NCBI RefSeq assembly: GCF_015356825.1
Contig: NZ_JAACYW010000010.1
Coordinates: forward strand, 23,174 to 87,173
Length of the DNA: 64,000 bases
DNA from: Catenulispora rubra
GTDB lineage: Bacteria > Actinomycetota > Actinomycetes > Streptomycetales > Catenulisporaceae
Direction: 5' to 3'
The position numbers and the translations under genes were made by a program. Below the pieces are notes generated by a model. It had not been told where the DNA came from. It searched no databases and saw only the letters and a list, made by a program, of their open reading frames with translations. Below, one piece after another: positions 52,847 through 61,460 of this stretch (its first letter is position 1; every line of letters starts with the position of its first letter).

Positions 52847-52932
52847 CGGCTCACCGCCAGCAGCAGGCGGGCCACGGCCCGGAATCCGGCCTCGAACAGG
52901 CGCCGGGGCATCGGCGGCTTGCGCAGCGTCAT
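52843..52932 (-). CDS. 29-residue basic peptide between ABC ATPase and permease
   Basis: A short frame overlaps the ATPase stop as ATGA (start 52932) and the permease start as GTGA (stop 52843-52845). The peptide ([11 protein letters not shown], then LFEAGFRAVARLLLAVSR) is basic and amphipathic, with no acidic residue but one Glu. The double overlap makes translation through it likely. It could be a real small subunit, or only a coupling relay for permease translation. I know no named family. Confidence 0.6.
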   Translation of the reverse strand: MTLRKPPMPRRLFEAGFRAVARLLLAVSR

Positions 52933-53681
52933 CCGACCGCTCCCGCCGGACGGGTCAACGGCGTGACGACGGCCCGGCCGGCACCGCCGGCGCTGCCGCT
53001 GTTGAGGACGTCCCGCGCGACCGCACCGTCCACCAACTCGATGGTGCGGTGCGCGGTGGCGGCGGCCAGCTGCACATCGTGGGTCACCAACACGATGGTC
53101 TGACCCCCGTTGTTCAGGTCCAGCAGCAGCCGGCGCACGTCCTCGGCCGAGCTCGAGTCCAGAGCGCCGGTGGGCTCGTCAGCCAGCAGCAGCGCCGGCC
53201 GGTTCATCAGCGCCCGGGCCACCGCCACCCGCTGCCGTTGCCCGCCGGACAGCCGCTGCGGATAAGCCTTGGCGTGCCGGTCGATGCCCAGCGAGCCGAG
53301 CAGCTCGGCGGCCCGCCGCTTCGCATCGCCCTTGCCCATCCCGGCCAGCTGCGCCGGAACCATGACGTTGTCCAACACGGTCAGGTCGTCCAGCAGGTTG
53401 AAGAACTGGAAGATCATGCCGACCGAGGCCCGGCGGTACTTCGCCGAACCGGCCTCCCCGAGCTGGTCGACGCGGGTGCCGGCGACGGTCACGGTGCCGC
53501 TGGAGGGCTTGTCCAGCCCCGCGATCAGGTTCAGCAGCGTGGACTTGCCGCTGCCGGAATGGCCGAGGATCGCCACACACTCACCGGCCGCCACGGACAA
53601 GGTGACGCCGGCCAGTGCGGGCGGGCCGTCGTCGTACTTCTTCGTCGCGTCGCGAAGATCGATCATCGGGGCGTTCGTCAT
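52929..53681 (-). CDS. ABC transporter ATP-binding protein (MacB/LolD type)
   Basis: A 250-residue nucleotide-binding subunit. It has Walker [10 protein letters not shown], the Q-loop [15 protein letters not shown], the signature [15 protein letters not shown], Walker [14 protein letters not shown], and the H-loop VLVTHD. It pairs with the FtsX-type permease encoded downstream through a coupled 29-codon gene. I prefer the ATG at 53681 over a GTG two codons earlier. It is divergent from the histidine kinase gene across a palindrome. Confidence 0.95.
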   Translation of the reverse strand: MTNAPMIDLRDATKKYDDGPPALAGVTLSVAAGECVAILGHSGSGKSTLLNLIAGLDKPSSGTVTVAGTRVDQLGEAGSAKYRRASVGMIFQFFNLLDDLTVLDNVMVPAQLAGMGKGDAKRRAAELLGSLGIDRHAKAYPQRLSGGQRQRVAVARALMNRPALLLADEPTGALDSSSAEDVRRLLLDLNNGGQTIVLVTHDVQLAAATAHRTIELVDGAVARDVLNSGSAGGAGRAVVTPLTRPAGAVG

Positions 53682-53753
53682 GGCCACGAGCCTAGGAACA
53701 GACCGCTAGCCGTCGCGTCGGCCGGCGGATGTCACCGTTCCCCAGGCCGTCGG

Positions 53754-53784
53754 CCCGGGGGTGTATCCGGCGTACACCCCCGGG
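53754..53784. promoter_or_regulatory. Palindromic operator between ABC and two-component genes
   Basis: A perfect 12-bp inverted repeat CCCGGGGGTGTA / TACACCCCCGGG with a 7-base spacer lies 41 bases before the kinase start and about 73 bases before the ABC ATPase start, in the only intergenic gap of this block. It is a candidate binding site for the NarL-type regulator encoded next door, and would link the two operons. Confidence 0.6.
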
Positions 53785-53824
53785 ATGACGCGCGGAGCCG
53801 ACGCCGCTGAATACGATCTGGCGT

Positions 53825-55036
53825 ATGCAAGAGCTTCTCCAGCGTCTGTCGACACCGGAGCGCAAGAGCTGGCTGAAGGTCCAGGCCGTGGTGCTGGCCA
53901 CCACCTGCTTCTACGCGCTGATGCTCTGCTTCACGATGCCGGTCTCCGAGGCTAGGCACTTCGATGATATGTTCCGGTTTTCCGGCCTCGGGCCCTTCCA
54001 GATGACCGGTCTCTACCTCGTGCTCGGCCTTCCGGTTCTGCTGGTGCGCCGTCTGCCGGCGGCGGTCTACGCGGCGATCCTGGGCGAAGCAGTCCTCAGC
54101 GACATCGTCGGCGCGCGGCCCTTGAGCGTGTTCGTCCTGCTCATCGCCTTGAGCGGGTACCTCGCCACCCGGCGGCCGAAGGCTGCCGCCGTCGGCTCCG
54201 TCGCGGCCGTCGCGGCCGTGTTCGTCAACTTCACCCACGTCGGCCCCGAAGGCTCCGTCGGCGACGCGACCGGGTGGGCCGGGCAGTACGCGTCGTGGAT
54301 CGCGGTCGCGTGGGTTATCGGGGGGGTGTATCGCAAACGTCGTGAATACCGCGAAGCCTTGCAGGAGCAGACCGAGGCGCGCGTTGTGATGGCCGAGCGG
54401 CTGCGGATCGCTCGTGAGCTGCATGACAGTGTCGCGCACAGTATCGGGATCATCACGGTGCTGTCGGGGGCGGCGGCGCGGGTGGTGGAGACCAAGCCTG
54501 AGCAGACGCGGCAGGCGCTGCGCGGTATCGAGACCACCAGCCGGGAGACGTTGCTGGAGCTGCAACGTATGCTCGGGGCGCTGCGTCGGGCCGAGCCGGA
54601 CGACGCCATGGCGCAGGCTGCTCCGCTGGCGCCGGCCAGCAGCCTGGCCGACGTCCCGCTGCTGGCTGAACGCACGGCCGACGCCGGGGTGCGGGTTCAT
54701 GTGAGCTGGCGGGGCGAGCAGCGTCCACTGCCGCCGGAGATCGAGTTGTCGGCGTTCCGGATCATCCAGGAGTCGGTGACGAACGTGGTGCGGCATTCCG
54801 GGGCGCGCACGTGCCGGGTCGCGGTCGGCTACGAGCCGGAAGGAGTGACGATCGAGGTGGTGGACGACGGGGACGACGGTGTCGGGAGGCCGGGCCATCC
54901 GAGGCACTCGGCGGTCGGCGGGAGCGGCTTCGGCCTGCTCGGTATGCGCGAGCGGGTGACGTTGCTGTCCGGCCAGTTCAGTGCGGGCCGGCGTCCGGAG
55001 GGCGGGTTCCGGGTGACCGCGAGGCTCCCGGTATGA
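53825..55036 (+). CDS. NarL-type sensor histidine kinase
   Basis: A 403-residue membrane kinase with about five N-terminal helices, a short coiled region (REYREALQEQTEARVVMAERLRIARE), then the HisKA_3 box ARELHDSVAHSIG (His ~200). The C-terminal ATPase has the N-box IIQESVTNVVRHS, DDGDDG and GFGLLGMRERVTLLSG. It lacks a large sensor domain, as in LiaS/VraS-like cell-wall stress kinases. Its stop overlaps the regulator start (ATGA). Position beside an FtsX-type exporter suggests control of immunity to the peptide. Confidence 0.94.
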   Translation: MQELLQRLSTPERKSWLKVQAVVLATTCFYALMLCFTMPVSEARHFDDMFRFSGLGPFQMTGLYLVLGLPVLLVRRLPAAVYAAILGEAVLSDIVGARPLSVFVLLIALSGYLATRRPKAAAVGSVAAVAAVFVNFTHVGPEGSVGDATGWAGQYASWIAVAWVIGGVYRKRREYREALQEQTEARVVMAERLRIARELHDSVAHSIGIITVLSGAAARVVETKPEQTRQALRGIETTSRETLLELQRMLGALRRAEPDDAMAQAAPLAPASSLADVPLLAERTADAGVRVHVSWRGEQRPLPPEIELSAFRIIQESVTNVVRHSGARTCRVAVGYEPEGVTIEVVDDGDDGVGRPGHPRHSAVGGSGFGLLGMRERVTLLSGQFSAGRRPEGGFRVTARLPV

Positions 55037-55716
55037 GCGTGCGGGTGCTGCTGGTCGATGACCAGCCGCTGATGCTGGTCGGGCTCGGGATTCTGATCGG
55101 CGACACCGAAGACCTGGAGGTGGTCGGCCAGGCCGGCGACGGCCACGAGGCGGTGCGTCTGGTGCGTGGACTGCGGCCGGACGTCGTGGTGATGGACATT
55201 CGGATGCCGGGCATGGACGGGATCGAGGCGACCCGGCAGGCCACCGCCGAGCCGGACCCGCCCAAGGTGCTGGTGCTGACGACCTTCGACGACGACGAGT
55301 ACGTCTATGGCGCACTGCGTGCCGGGGCCAGCGGATTCCTGCTCAAGAGCATGGCCCTGGACGCGATCTTGGAAGCGATCCGCGTGGTGGCCGCCGGCGA
55401 CGCGCTGCTCGCACCGAGCGTGACCCGACGACTGATCGCGGACTTCGCCGGAACCTCCGGCCCCGCAGCCCCCGAACCGGACGCCGGACTCTCCGCGGAC
55501 TCCAGTCCCATCGCCGGGATCACCGACCGCGAGCGCGAGGTGCTGGCCCTGGTCGGACAGGGATTGTCGAACACTGAGATCGCCGACCGGCTGGTGATCA
55601 GCGTGACGACGGCGAAGACCCATGTCGCGCGGCTGTTCGCCAAGCTCGAAGCTCGGGACCGCGTCCACCTGGCGATCATCGCCTTCGACACCGGACTCGT
55701 GCCGCGTAGACGCTAG
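55033..55716 (+). CDS. NarL/LuxR-type response regulator
   Basis: A 227-residue regulator. The receiver has VLLVDDQPLMLVGLGILI and the phospho-acceptor in VVVMDIRMPGMDG (Asp ~55); the LLKS switch lysine follows. The C-terminal LuxR-type helix-turn-helix reads ITDREREVLALVGQGLSNTEIADRL, then SVTTAKTHVARLFAKL. It is the partner of the preceding kinase through an ATGA overlap. The perfect palindrome at 53754-53784 is a likely target. Confidence 0.95.
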   Translation: MSVRVLLVDDQPLMLVGLGILIGDTEDLEVVGQAGDGHEAVRLVRGLRPDVVVMDIRMPGMDGIEATRQATAEPDPPKVLVLTTFDDDEYVYGALRAGASGFLLKSMALDAILEAIRVVAAGDALLAPSVTRRLIADFAGTSGPAAPEPDAGLSADSSPIAGITDREREVLALVGQGLSNTEIADRLVISVTTAKTHVARLFAKLEARDRVHLAIIAFDTGLVPRRR

Positions 55717-55992
55717 GGCGGCAGGAGACGAACGATCGCCGACCACGAGTTCGCCGCGTTCGCCAGATGCGCCGGCTCACCCACTGCACCCGGGCCTGTG
55801 CCGGAGGCCACCTCGGGTCCCGCCCGGTTCGGCAGCGACAGTCCGCGTACCGGCACGGCACCGTAGGCTGCCGTCAACTCCCAGATGTCTTACCGATGTT
55901 CGCTGCTCCAGCGCCCGGCATGGGTGCCCGGGTCGACCACCAGGCGGGCGAGCAGGCTCATGCGAGGTCTGCCGTGTTGTCAGGAGTGCCCG

Positions 55993-56796
55993 TCAGTACT
56001 TGTCGAGGAACTCGGTGATCGCGGCGTTGACCGCCTCCGGTCGCTCCAGGTGCCCCAGGTGTCCGGCATCGGGGATCTTGACGAAGTCGCAGCCGGGGAT
56101 GGCGTCGGCCACCTCTGAGACCAGGTGGGGGGGGCAGATCAGGTCGTCGGCGAAGGCGATCGCCCGGCACGGCACCGTGATCGCGCGCAGCGCCTTGCGT
56201 CGGTCGCCGGTCTGGGTGACCCAAGCCTGGCCGTCGGCGGTGTCGCTGCCGCCGACGGTCAGTTCGAAGATGTCCAGCCAGGCGCGGATGGCGTCGTCGT
56301 CGTTCAGCGAGGCGGGGGAGAGCATCTCCAGGACGGTGCGGACCGCCTCGTACTTCGGCGGCAGTCGGACGTGATTCTCCCGCATCAGCTGCTCGCTCTC
56401 CAGCATCGCCCCGCGCATCGCGTCAGACCGGGCCCTGGTCGCCATCAGGACTGCCGAGCGCACCAGATGAGGTGCCTCGATGGCCAGTTCCTGGGCGATC
56501 ATGGCGCCCATGGAGTACCCGACGATCCGGCACGGGCCGAGGTCCAGCGCCTCGATGAGCCCCTTGGTGTCGGCCACCATGTCGGCCAGCGAGTACCTGC
56601 CCTCCGGTGCGTCCGAGCCGCCGATGCCCCGGTTGTCGAAGACGACCGCCTGGTAGCCGGCCTGGATGACGGCCGGAGTCTGGTGCATCGTCCAGACCCG
56701 GCCCGCGGCCCCCGAGCCCATGATGAACAGGACGGATTCTCCCTGGCCCGAGCGCTGGTACGACAGGCGGATGCCGTTGGTGCTCACCTGGGGCAT
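55993..56796 (-). CDS. Alpha/beta hydrolase
   Basis: A 267-residue soluble hydrolase of the haloperoxidase/esterase group. It has VLFIMGSGAAGRVW (oxyanion region), VVFDNRGIGGSD, the nucleophile elbow GYSMGA (Ser ~95), a late Asp in AIAFADDLICPP and the catalytic His in PDAGHLGHLERPE. It could hydrolyse an ester or thioester of the pathway or be unrelated. It lies between the two-component genes (convergent) and an IS66 remnant. AGGAG lies about 10 bases before the ATG. Confidence 0.9.
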   Translation of the reverse strand: MPQVSTNGIRLSYQRSGQGESVLFIMGSGAAGRVWTMHQTPAVIQAGYQAVVFDNRGIGGSDAPEGRYSLADMVADTKGLIEALDLGPCRIVGYSMGAMIAQELAIEAPHLVRSAVLMATRARSDAMRGAMLESEQLMRENHVRLPPKYEAVRTVLEMLSPASLNDDDAIRAWLDIFELTVGGSDTADGQAWVTQTGDRRKALRAITVPCRAIAFADDLICPPHLVSEVADAIPGCDFVKIPDAGHLGHLERPEAVNAAITEFLDKY

Positions 56797-56959
56797 GGTG
56801 TCGGTACTCCTGAGCGAGAGGGAATCGGGGTGCGGGCGGCCCGCCGATCCGGCTCCGCCACGCCCACCTTGGCACCGCGTCGCGCTGTCATCAAACCAGG
56901 CTGACGGCGCGGTGAGGCGATGGCCCGACGCCGGTATTCGTGGCCTGAATTCCCTCGAT

Positions 56960-57192
56960 CGTGTCGCTGTCCTCGGTGGTGTCGACGACTTGAGCCTGGG
57001 CGAGGACTTCCAGGCCCGGGTAGCGGTGTTGCTCGGCTGCTTGCCCTCCCGCCGCCCGGACGACGGCTGCTTGCGCCGCTCGGGCTACACGAACACGTCC
57101 GACGACGGCGGACCTGGATGGATCAGAAGCCTGTCACACCAGCCCTACCGGCACCAGACCCCAGCTCACACCATGATTCAGACATCTGACTG
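56960..57192 (-). mobile_element. Decayed IS66-like remnant, copy B
   Basis: The minus strand between about 56960 and 57120 carries broken pieces of an IS66-type transposase: PPSSDVFV, a stop, PERRKQPSSGRREGKQPSNT, and DTTEDSDTIEGI in a shifted frame. These resemble KPPSSDG...GRxPGKQPGxxG...DPDETIEH of intact elements. The block 57130-57192 repeats the sequence found beside copy A at 49964-50034. The gap 56797-57648 holds no gene apart from this remnant and StrR site 3. Confidence 0.5.
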
Positions 57193-57321
57193 CTCTACGT
57201 TCATGCCGGACGGTCGAGCCTGAGCTTCGAAGAGCACCTGGCGAGTCGGGCGGTCACCCACGGATCCGATGGCAACGGGCCGCCAAAGCACGATGCGGTC
57301 CCGCTCGCCGGCGACCGGGAT

Positions 57322-57350
57322 GTTCAACCGAGGGTGTGCGGCAGTCGAAC
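57322..57350. promoter_or_regulatory. StrR-type operator, site 3
   Basis: GTTCAACCG, an 11-base spacer, then CAGTCGAAC. The right arm equals the StrR consensus exactly and the left arm is the same as in site 1. It lies about 300 bases before the 32-codon gene that leads the acyl-CoA dehydrogenase-ACP-NRPS operon, which it should control. Confidence 0.85.
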
Positions 57351-57648
57351 ACCCGCGCCCTCGTCCGGGACCGCACGCCCTTGCATTCCAGCACCCCTGC
57401 ACCATCTGGGCGTTCAGGGTCAGCGTGCCCTTTGCCACTTACCGAGCGACGAGGGTTGGAGGCATAGTGGTCGGCGGCCTCACCATGATCCCTAATCCCG
57501 ACGCAATCGATGCCGATGCTGCGCGCTTCACGAGTAGTCCGGCCTCGACGCGAGGCGGGGCGCATATCGGCTGAGGTAGGAGTCGGAACGGTGCGCCGTA
57601 CCCCCCGGAACAACAGCGACTGACGGAGCAGCAGCCTAGGGGAACAGC

Positions 57649-57747
57649 ATGGATTTCGATCTCGGTGGCTACCAGAGGGTGGGGCTGCCTTCGCCGCGCG
57701 AACCGGACCCCGGGGTGCGGCGCCCGGCGGCGGGAGACCTCACGTGA
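57649..57747 (+). CDS. 32-residue peptide coupled to the acyl-CoA dehydrogenase gene
   Basis: ATG at 57649 has AGGGGA 6 bases upstream, and the frame ends in a TGA that overlaps the next start (GTGA, 57744-57747). The peptide begins MDFDLGGYQRVGLPSP and ends in a Pro/Arg-rich tail. The first residues look like the common acyl-CoA dehydrogenase opening (MDFDLxxxQ), but the following gene already has its own complete N-terminal region. It may be a leader for translational coupling, a real peptide, or a leftover of an earlier dehydrogenase start. Confidence 0.55.
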   Translation: MDFDLGGYQRVGLPSPREPDPGVRRPAAGDLT

Positions 57748-59501
57748 GCGCCACCCGCGCGGGCGCCGGGGTCGAGGCGGCCCTCGACGAAGCCTTGGGC
57801 ACGCTCGACGAGACGGCTCGCCTGTCCGTGGAACTCGATGAGAACGAGCAGTTTCCCGCGGATTTCTGCTCCCGCCTCGATGGGTTCGGCCTGCCGGCCT
57901 ACTACGTGCCGACCGAGTGGGGCGGCGCGTTGTCCAACCATGAGGAGATGATCCGGCTCTGGCGCACTGCCGCTCGCCGTGACATCAGTGCGGTGACGGC
58001 CCACGCCAAGACGTACCTGGGCGTGACCCCGGTCTGGATCGCCGGCAACCCCGAGCAGGCCAGGGCCACCGCCGACGCGGTGATGTCAGGTTCTCCGGTG
58101 GCTTGGGCGCTGTCCGAGCCGGAGCACGGCGCCGACCTGTTGAGCGGTTCGGTCACCGCCACGGCGGAGCCTGACGGCTACCGCGTCGACGGCGTGAAGT
58201 GGCCGATCAACAACGCCACCCGCTCCAGCCATCTCACTCTGCTCGCGCGCACCGGCCTGGTCGGCTCCGGGCGAGGCCAGAGCCTCTTCCTCATTGACAA
58301 GTCATTGCTACAGCCGGGTACTTGGCGGACGCTGCCGAAGGTACTGACGCACGGCATCCGCGGGATCGACATCTCCGGCATCGAGTTCGACGGTGCGCTG
58401 CTGTCGGCCGACGCGTTGATCGGCCCGGAGGGAAGCGGCCTGGAGACGGTGCTGCTCGCGCTCCAGTTCACCCGGACGATGTGCACCGCACTCTCCCTCG
58501 GCGCCGGTGAGCACGCGCTGCGTCTCGCGGCCGGGTTCACCGCGGCGCGCGTCATCCAGAAGCGCCCGCTGGCCGAACGGCCCTTCCCGGTTTCGGTCCT
58601 GGCCCGCGGCGCTGCGCTGCTGACGGCTGCCGAAGCGACCTCGCTGGTCGCCGGCCGTTCGATCCACAGCCTCACCGCGGAGATGAGCGTGACCTCGGCG
58701 GTCGCCAAGGCGCTCGCACCCACCCTGGTCGACGACACGCTCGGGGAGCTCGCCGAACTGCTCGGCGCACGTTCCTTCCTCTCCGACGTCTACGAGTACG
58801 GCGCGTTCCAGAAGGTGTGGCGCGACCACCAGATCGTGGCGGTGTTCGACGGCAGCACACCGGTGAACCGCGCCGCCCTGGTGCAGCAGTTCCCCAGGTT
58901 GGTCCGTGGCTTCGCCGGCGGCACCGTCGATGCGGGCGGACTGGCCGAAGCCGTGTCGGTCGGCGGCCCGGTCCGACCCGTCGACCGTGGCGCACTGACC
59001 ATGGTGTCCCGGCAGGGATGCTCGGTGGTGCAAGCACTGCCGGCGCTTGTCGAGTCGATCGGCGGCCGGCTCGCTCCCACCGGGCTCACCGACCAGGCCG
59101 TCGCATTGGGCGCCATGGCCGAGTACTTGCACGGCCGGATGGCCGACGTGGCGCCCGCCGCCCGTCCCGCCATGGCCGCCTACGAGCTGGCCGCCGCCTA
59201 TGAGCTCTGCTACGCGGGTGCGGCTTGCCTGCACGTGTGGGCCACGGGTGAATCCGAGCATGCGGCGGAGCCGCTGTGGCAGGACGGCCTCTGGGTGCGG
59301 GCGGCGCTGCGCGCCCTGCTGGCCAGGCTCGCCGCGGTACTGCGGGTGCCGCTGCCGGCTGCCGTGCCCGGCGACGACCGGCTCGACGGCGCGCTGGCCC
59401 GTCTCATCGTCGAAGCCGCGACCACCGGTGCCCCCGTCACCCCGTTCGGGGCGCCGGCGCCGCGATCGTCTCAGCAGGGGATGGACTCGCGTGAGCGCTG
59501 A
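57744..59501 (+). CDS. Acyl-CoA/acyl-ACP dehydrogenase (lipid side chain), first copy
   Basis: A 585-residue flavoprotein of the acyl-CoA dehydrogenase fold. It has an N-terminal helical domain (LPAYYVPTEWGG), a flavin-binding middle (AWALSEPEHGADL, GVKWPINNATRSSHLTLLAR) and a C-terminal helical domain (YEYGAFQKVWRDHQIVAVFDGST). It is about 200 residues longer than ordinary members, with the extra length at the C-terminus. A pair of such enzymes beside an ACP is a feature of ramoplanin- and enduracidin-type clusters, where they introduce double bonds into the N-acyl chain. The GTG start is coupled to the preceding small gene. Confidence 0.9.
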   Translation: MSATRAGAGVEAALDEALGTLDETARLSVELDENEQFPADFCSRLDGFGLPAYYVPTEWGGALSNHEEMIRLWRTAARRDISAVTAHAKTYLGVTPVWIAGNPEQARATADAVMSGSPVAWALSEPEHGADLLSGSVTATAEPDGYRVDGVKWPINNATRSSHLTLLARTGLVGSGRGQSLFLIDKSLLQPGTWRTLPKVLTHGIRGIDISGIEFDGALLSADALIGPEGSGLETVLLALQFTRTMCTALSLGAGEHALRLAAGFTAARVIQKRPLAERPFPVSVLARGAALLTAAEATSLVAGRSIHSLTAEMSVTSAVAKALAPTLVDDTLGELAELLGARSFLSDVYEYGAFQKVWRDHQIVAVFDGSTPVNRAALVQQFPRLVRGFAGGTVDAGGLAEAVSVGGPVRPVDRGALTMVSRQGCSVVQALPALVESIGGRLAPTGLTDQAVALGAMAEYLHGRMADVAPAARPAMAAYELAAAYELCYAGAACLHVWATGESEHAAEPLWQDGLWVRAALRALLARLAAVLRVPLPAAVPGDDRLDGALARLIVEAATTGAPVTPFGAPAPRSSQQGMDSRER

Positions 59502-61182
59502 GAAACTGGACGCACTGCTCGGCAACCCGCGGGATGCGGACAACCCGGTCGGCTACGCCGCCATCCTCGCCGCCGACGAGCGGCACGAGATGCTCGCCGA
59601 GGGCGAACGCCTGCTGGACGCCTACGGCATGAACGCCGAGTTCGTGCCCGCCGCGTACGGTGGCCGGCTGGTGCGCGCCGACCGGCTTGCCGAAGTGCAG
59701 CGGGCGCTGTGGCGACGCGACCCCTGCCTCGGCCTCGGCTACGGCTTCAGCTCCCTGCTCGCATCGGTCAACATCTGGTCCGCGGGCACGCACGAGCAGC
59801 GCACGAAGGCGGCCGAGATCCTGCTGCGGGGCGGCCGGATCGCGGCCGCCTTCCACGAACTCGACCACGGCAACGACTTCGCGCACGCCGAATGCGCTGC
59901 CTCTCCGAGCGACGACGGCTGGCTGCTGACCGGACGCAAGGAGATCGTCACCAATCTGCGCCGTGCCGAAGCCATGGTGCTCTTCGCCCGGACCAGCCAG
60001 GCCGCCGGCAGCCGCAGCCACAGCCAGTTCTTCGTCACCCGGGCCGAGTTGCCGGCCGACCGCGTGCTGGATCTGCCGCGGTTCCCCAGCTCCGGCATGA
60101 ACGGAGTGCAACTCGGCGGACTGCGGTTCTCCGACTGCCCGATCCCGGGCGAGGCGATGCTCGGCCGGCCCGGTCAGGGCATTGAGAACGCCCTGCGGGC
60201 CTACCAACTCAGCCGAGTGGTGCTCCCGGCCGTCATCGTCGGGCCGTTGGACACCGCCTTGCGTCTGGCACTGGAGTTCGTGCACGAGCGGCGCCTCTAC
60301 GGTGGCTTTGCCGCCGACCTGCCCTACGTGCGCGCCGCCCTCGCACGCGCCTTCGCCGACCTGCTGGCCGTCGACGCCTTCTGCGGCGTCGGACTCCGGG
60401 CGCTGCACCTGGCCCCGGAGGCCACGCTGCTCTACGCGCCGGCGATGAAGTACCTGACGTCACGGATCCTGCTGGATGCCCTCGAGGATCTGCGTGCGGT
60501 CATGGGCGCTCAGGGCTACCTCCGCGAGGGCTCCTACGCGATGTTCCAGAAGCTCGTCAGGGACGCCGCTCCGGCCACCTTCGCCCACATCTCGCGCTCC
60601 GCCTGCCTGGTGCTGATCCTGCCGCAACTGCCCCGGCTGGCGCGCAAGTCCTGGCTGGCCGACCCGGCCGCCGCTCAGCAGCTGTTCGACCTCGGCGCGG
60701 ATCTGCCGCCGCTGGACTTCGACCAGTTCGCCGTCGGCATGCCGCCCGGTGACGGTCTGATCGGCGTGCTGGCCGAGACCGCCGAGCGCGAGTCGGCCGG
60801 GAGCCCGGTCGGCCGGTTCGCGGTGCGCTTCAGGGACGAGGTGCTCGCGCTGCGCGCCCAGTGCGCCGCACTGGCTCCCTCGGACCTCACGATCGGGGCC
60901 TCGCCGGAGGCCTATGCGATGGCCGACCGGTACACGGTGCTGATCGCCGCCGCCGCCGCGTTCGCGGTCTGGCGCAGCGATGACCGTCAGCAGGAGGCGG
61001 CGCTCCTCGGGATCCTCGACCGGCTCTCCGGACGCCTCGGTGGCGCCCCGGTGCTCACTCCGGACGAGCGCACGAGTGCCGAGCAGGCGCTGTTCGACAT
61101 CGCTGTCGAGCGCTTCCAGGACGGGCGGCTCCTCGACCTGTCCGCACGTCATGTTTCGCCGATGAGAGAGGGAGTTCGATGA
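59491..61182 (+). CDS. Acyl-CoA/acyl-ACP dehydrogenase (lipid side chain), second copy
   Basis: A 563-residue paralogue of the preceding enzyme. Visible features are FVPAAYGGRLV, AFHELDHGNDFAHAE, WLLTGRKEIVTNLRRAEAMVLFART and LRAVMGAQGYLREGSYAMFQKLVRD. It also has an extended C-terminal helical part. The GTG at 59491 overlaps the first copy by 11 bases and its own stop overlaps the ACP start (ATGA). Two dehydrogenases suggest a di-unsaturated acyl chain, as in enduracidin and ramoplanin. That is inference from the pathway, not from the sequence. Confidence 0.9.
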   Translation: MSAEKLDALLGNPRDADNPVGYAAILAADERHEMLAEGERLLDAYGMNAEFVPAAYGGRLVRADRLAEVQRALWRRDPCLGLGYGFSSLLASVNIWSAGTHEQRTKAAEILLRGGRIAAAFHELDHGNDFAHAECAASPSDDGWLLTGRKEIVTNLRRAEAMVLFARTSQAAGSRSHSQFFVTRAELPADRVLDLPRFPSSGMNGVQLGGLRFSDCPIPGEAMLGRPGQGIENALRAYQLSRVVLPAVIVGPLDTALRLALEFVHERRLYGGFAADLPYVRAALARAFADLLAVDAFCGVGLRALHLAPEATLLYAPAMKYLTSRILLDALEDLRAVMGAQGYLREGSYAMFQKLVRDAAPATFAHISRSACLVLILPQLPRLARKSWLADPAAAQQLFDLGADLPPLDFDQFAVGMPPGDGLIGVLAETAERESAGSPVGRFAVRFRDEVLALRAQCAALAPSDLTIGASPEAYAMADRYTVLIAAAAAFAVWRSDDRQQEAALLGILDRLSGRLGGAPVLTPDERTSAEQALFDIAVERFQDGRLLDLSARHVSPMREGVR

Positions 61183-61460
61183 CTGATCGGGGAGTGGGTG
61201 TGCGGGTGTCGGGTGAGGACGTTGAGCGGTGGTTGATGGAGCGGGTGTCCTATTACCTGGAGACACCGGTGGGGGAGATCGATCCGGGTGTCTCGCTCGC
61301 CGAGTACGGGTTGGAGTCGGTGTACGCCTTCGCGTTGTGCGGGGACATCGAGGACGAGTTGGGTGTGATCGTGGAGCCGACCCTGGTGTGGGATGTCGAC
61401 ACGGTCGCGGCTCTGACCGTTCACCTGGCCGGCCTGGTGGCCGAACTGCCGTCGCTCTGA
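61179..61460 (+). CDS. Acyl carrier protein for the lipid chain
   Basis: A 93-residue carrier protein. The phosphopantetheine site is in YGLESVYA (Ser ~47), with ISLAEYGLES-type spacing and the following helix LCGDIEDELGV. It probably holds the fatty acid while the dehydrogenases act and then delivers it to the first C domain of the NRPS. The start overlaps the second dehydrogenase stop (ATGA). Confidence 0.93.
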   Translation: MTDRGVGVRVSGEDVERWLMERVSYYLETPVGEIDPGVSLAEYGLESVYAFALCGDIEDELGVIVEPTLVWDVDTVAALTVHLAGLVAELPSL

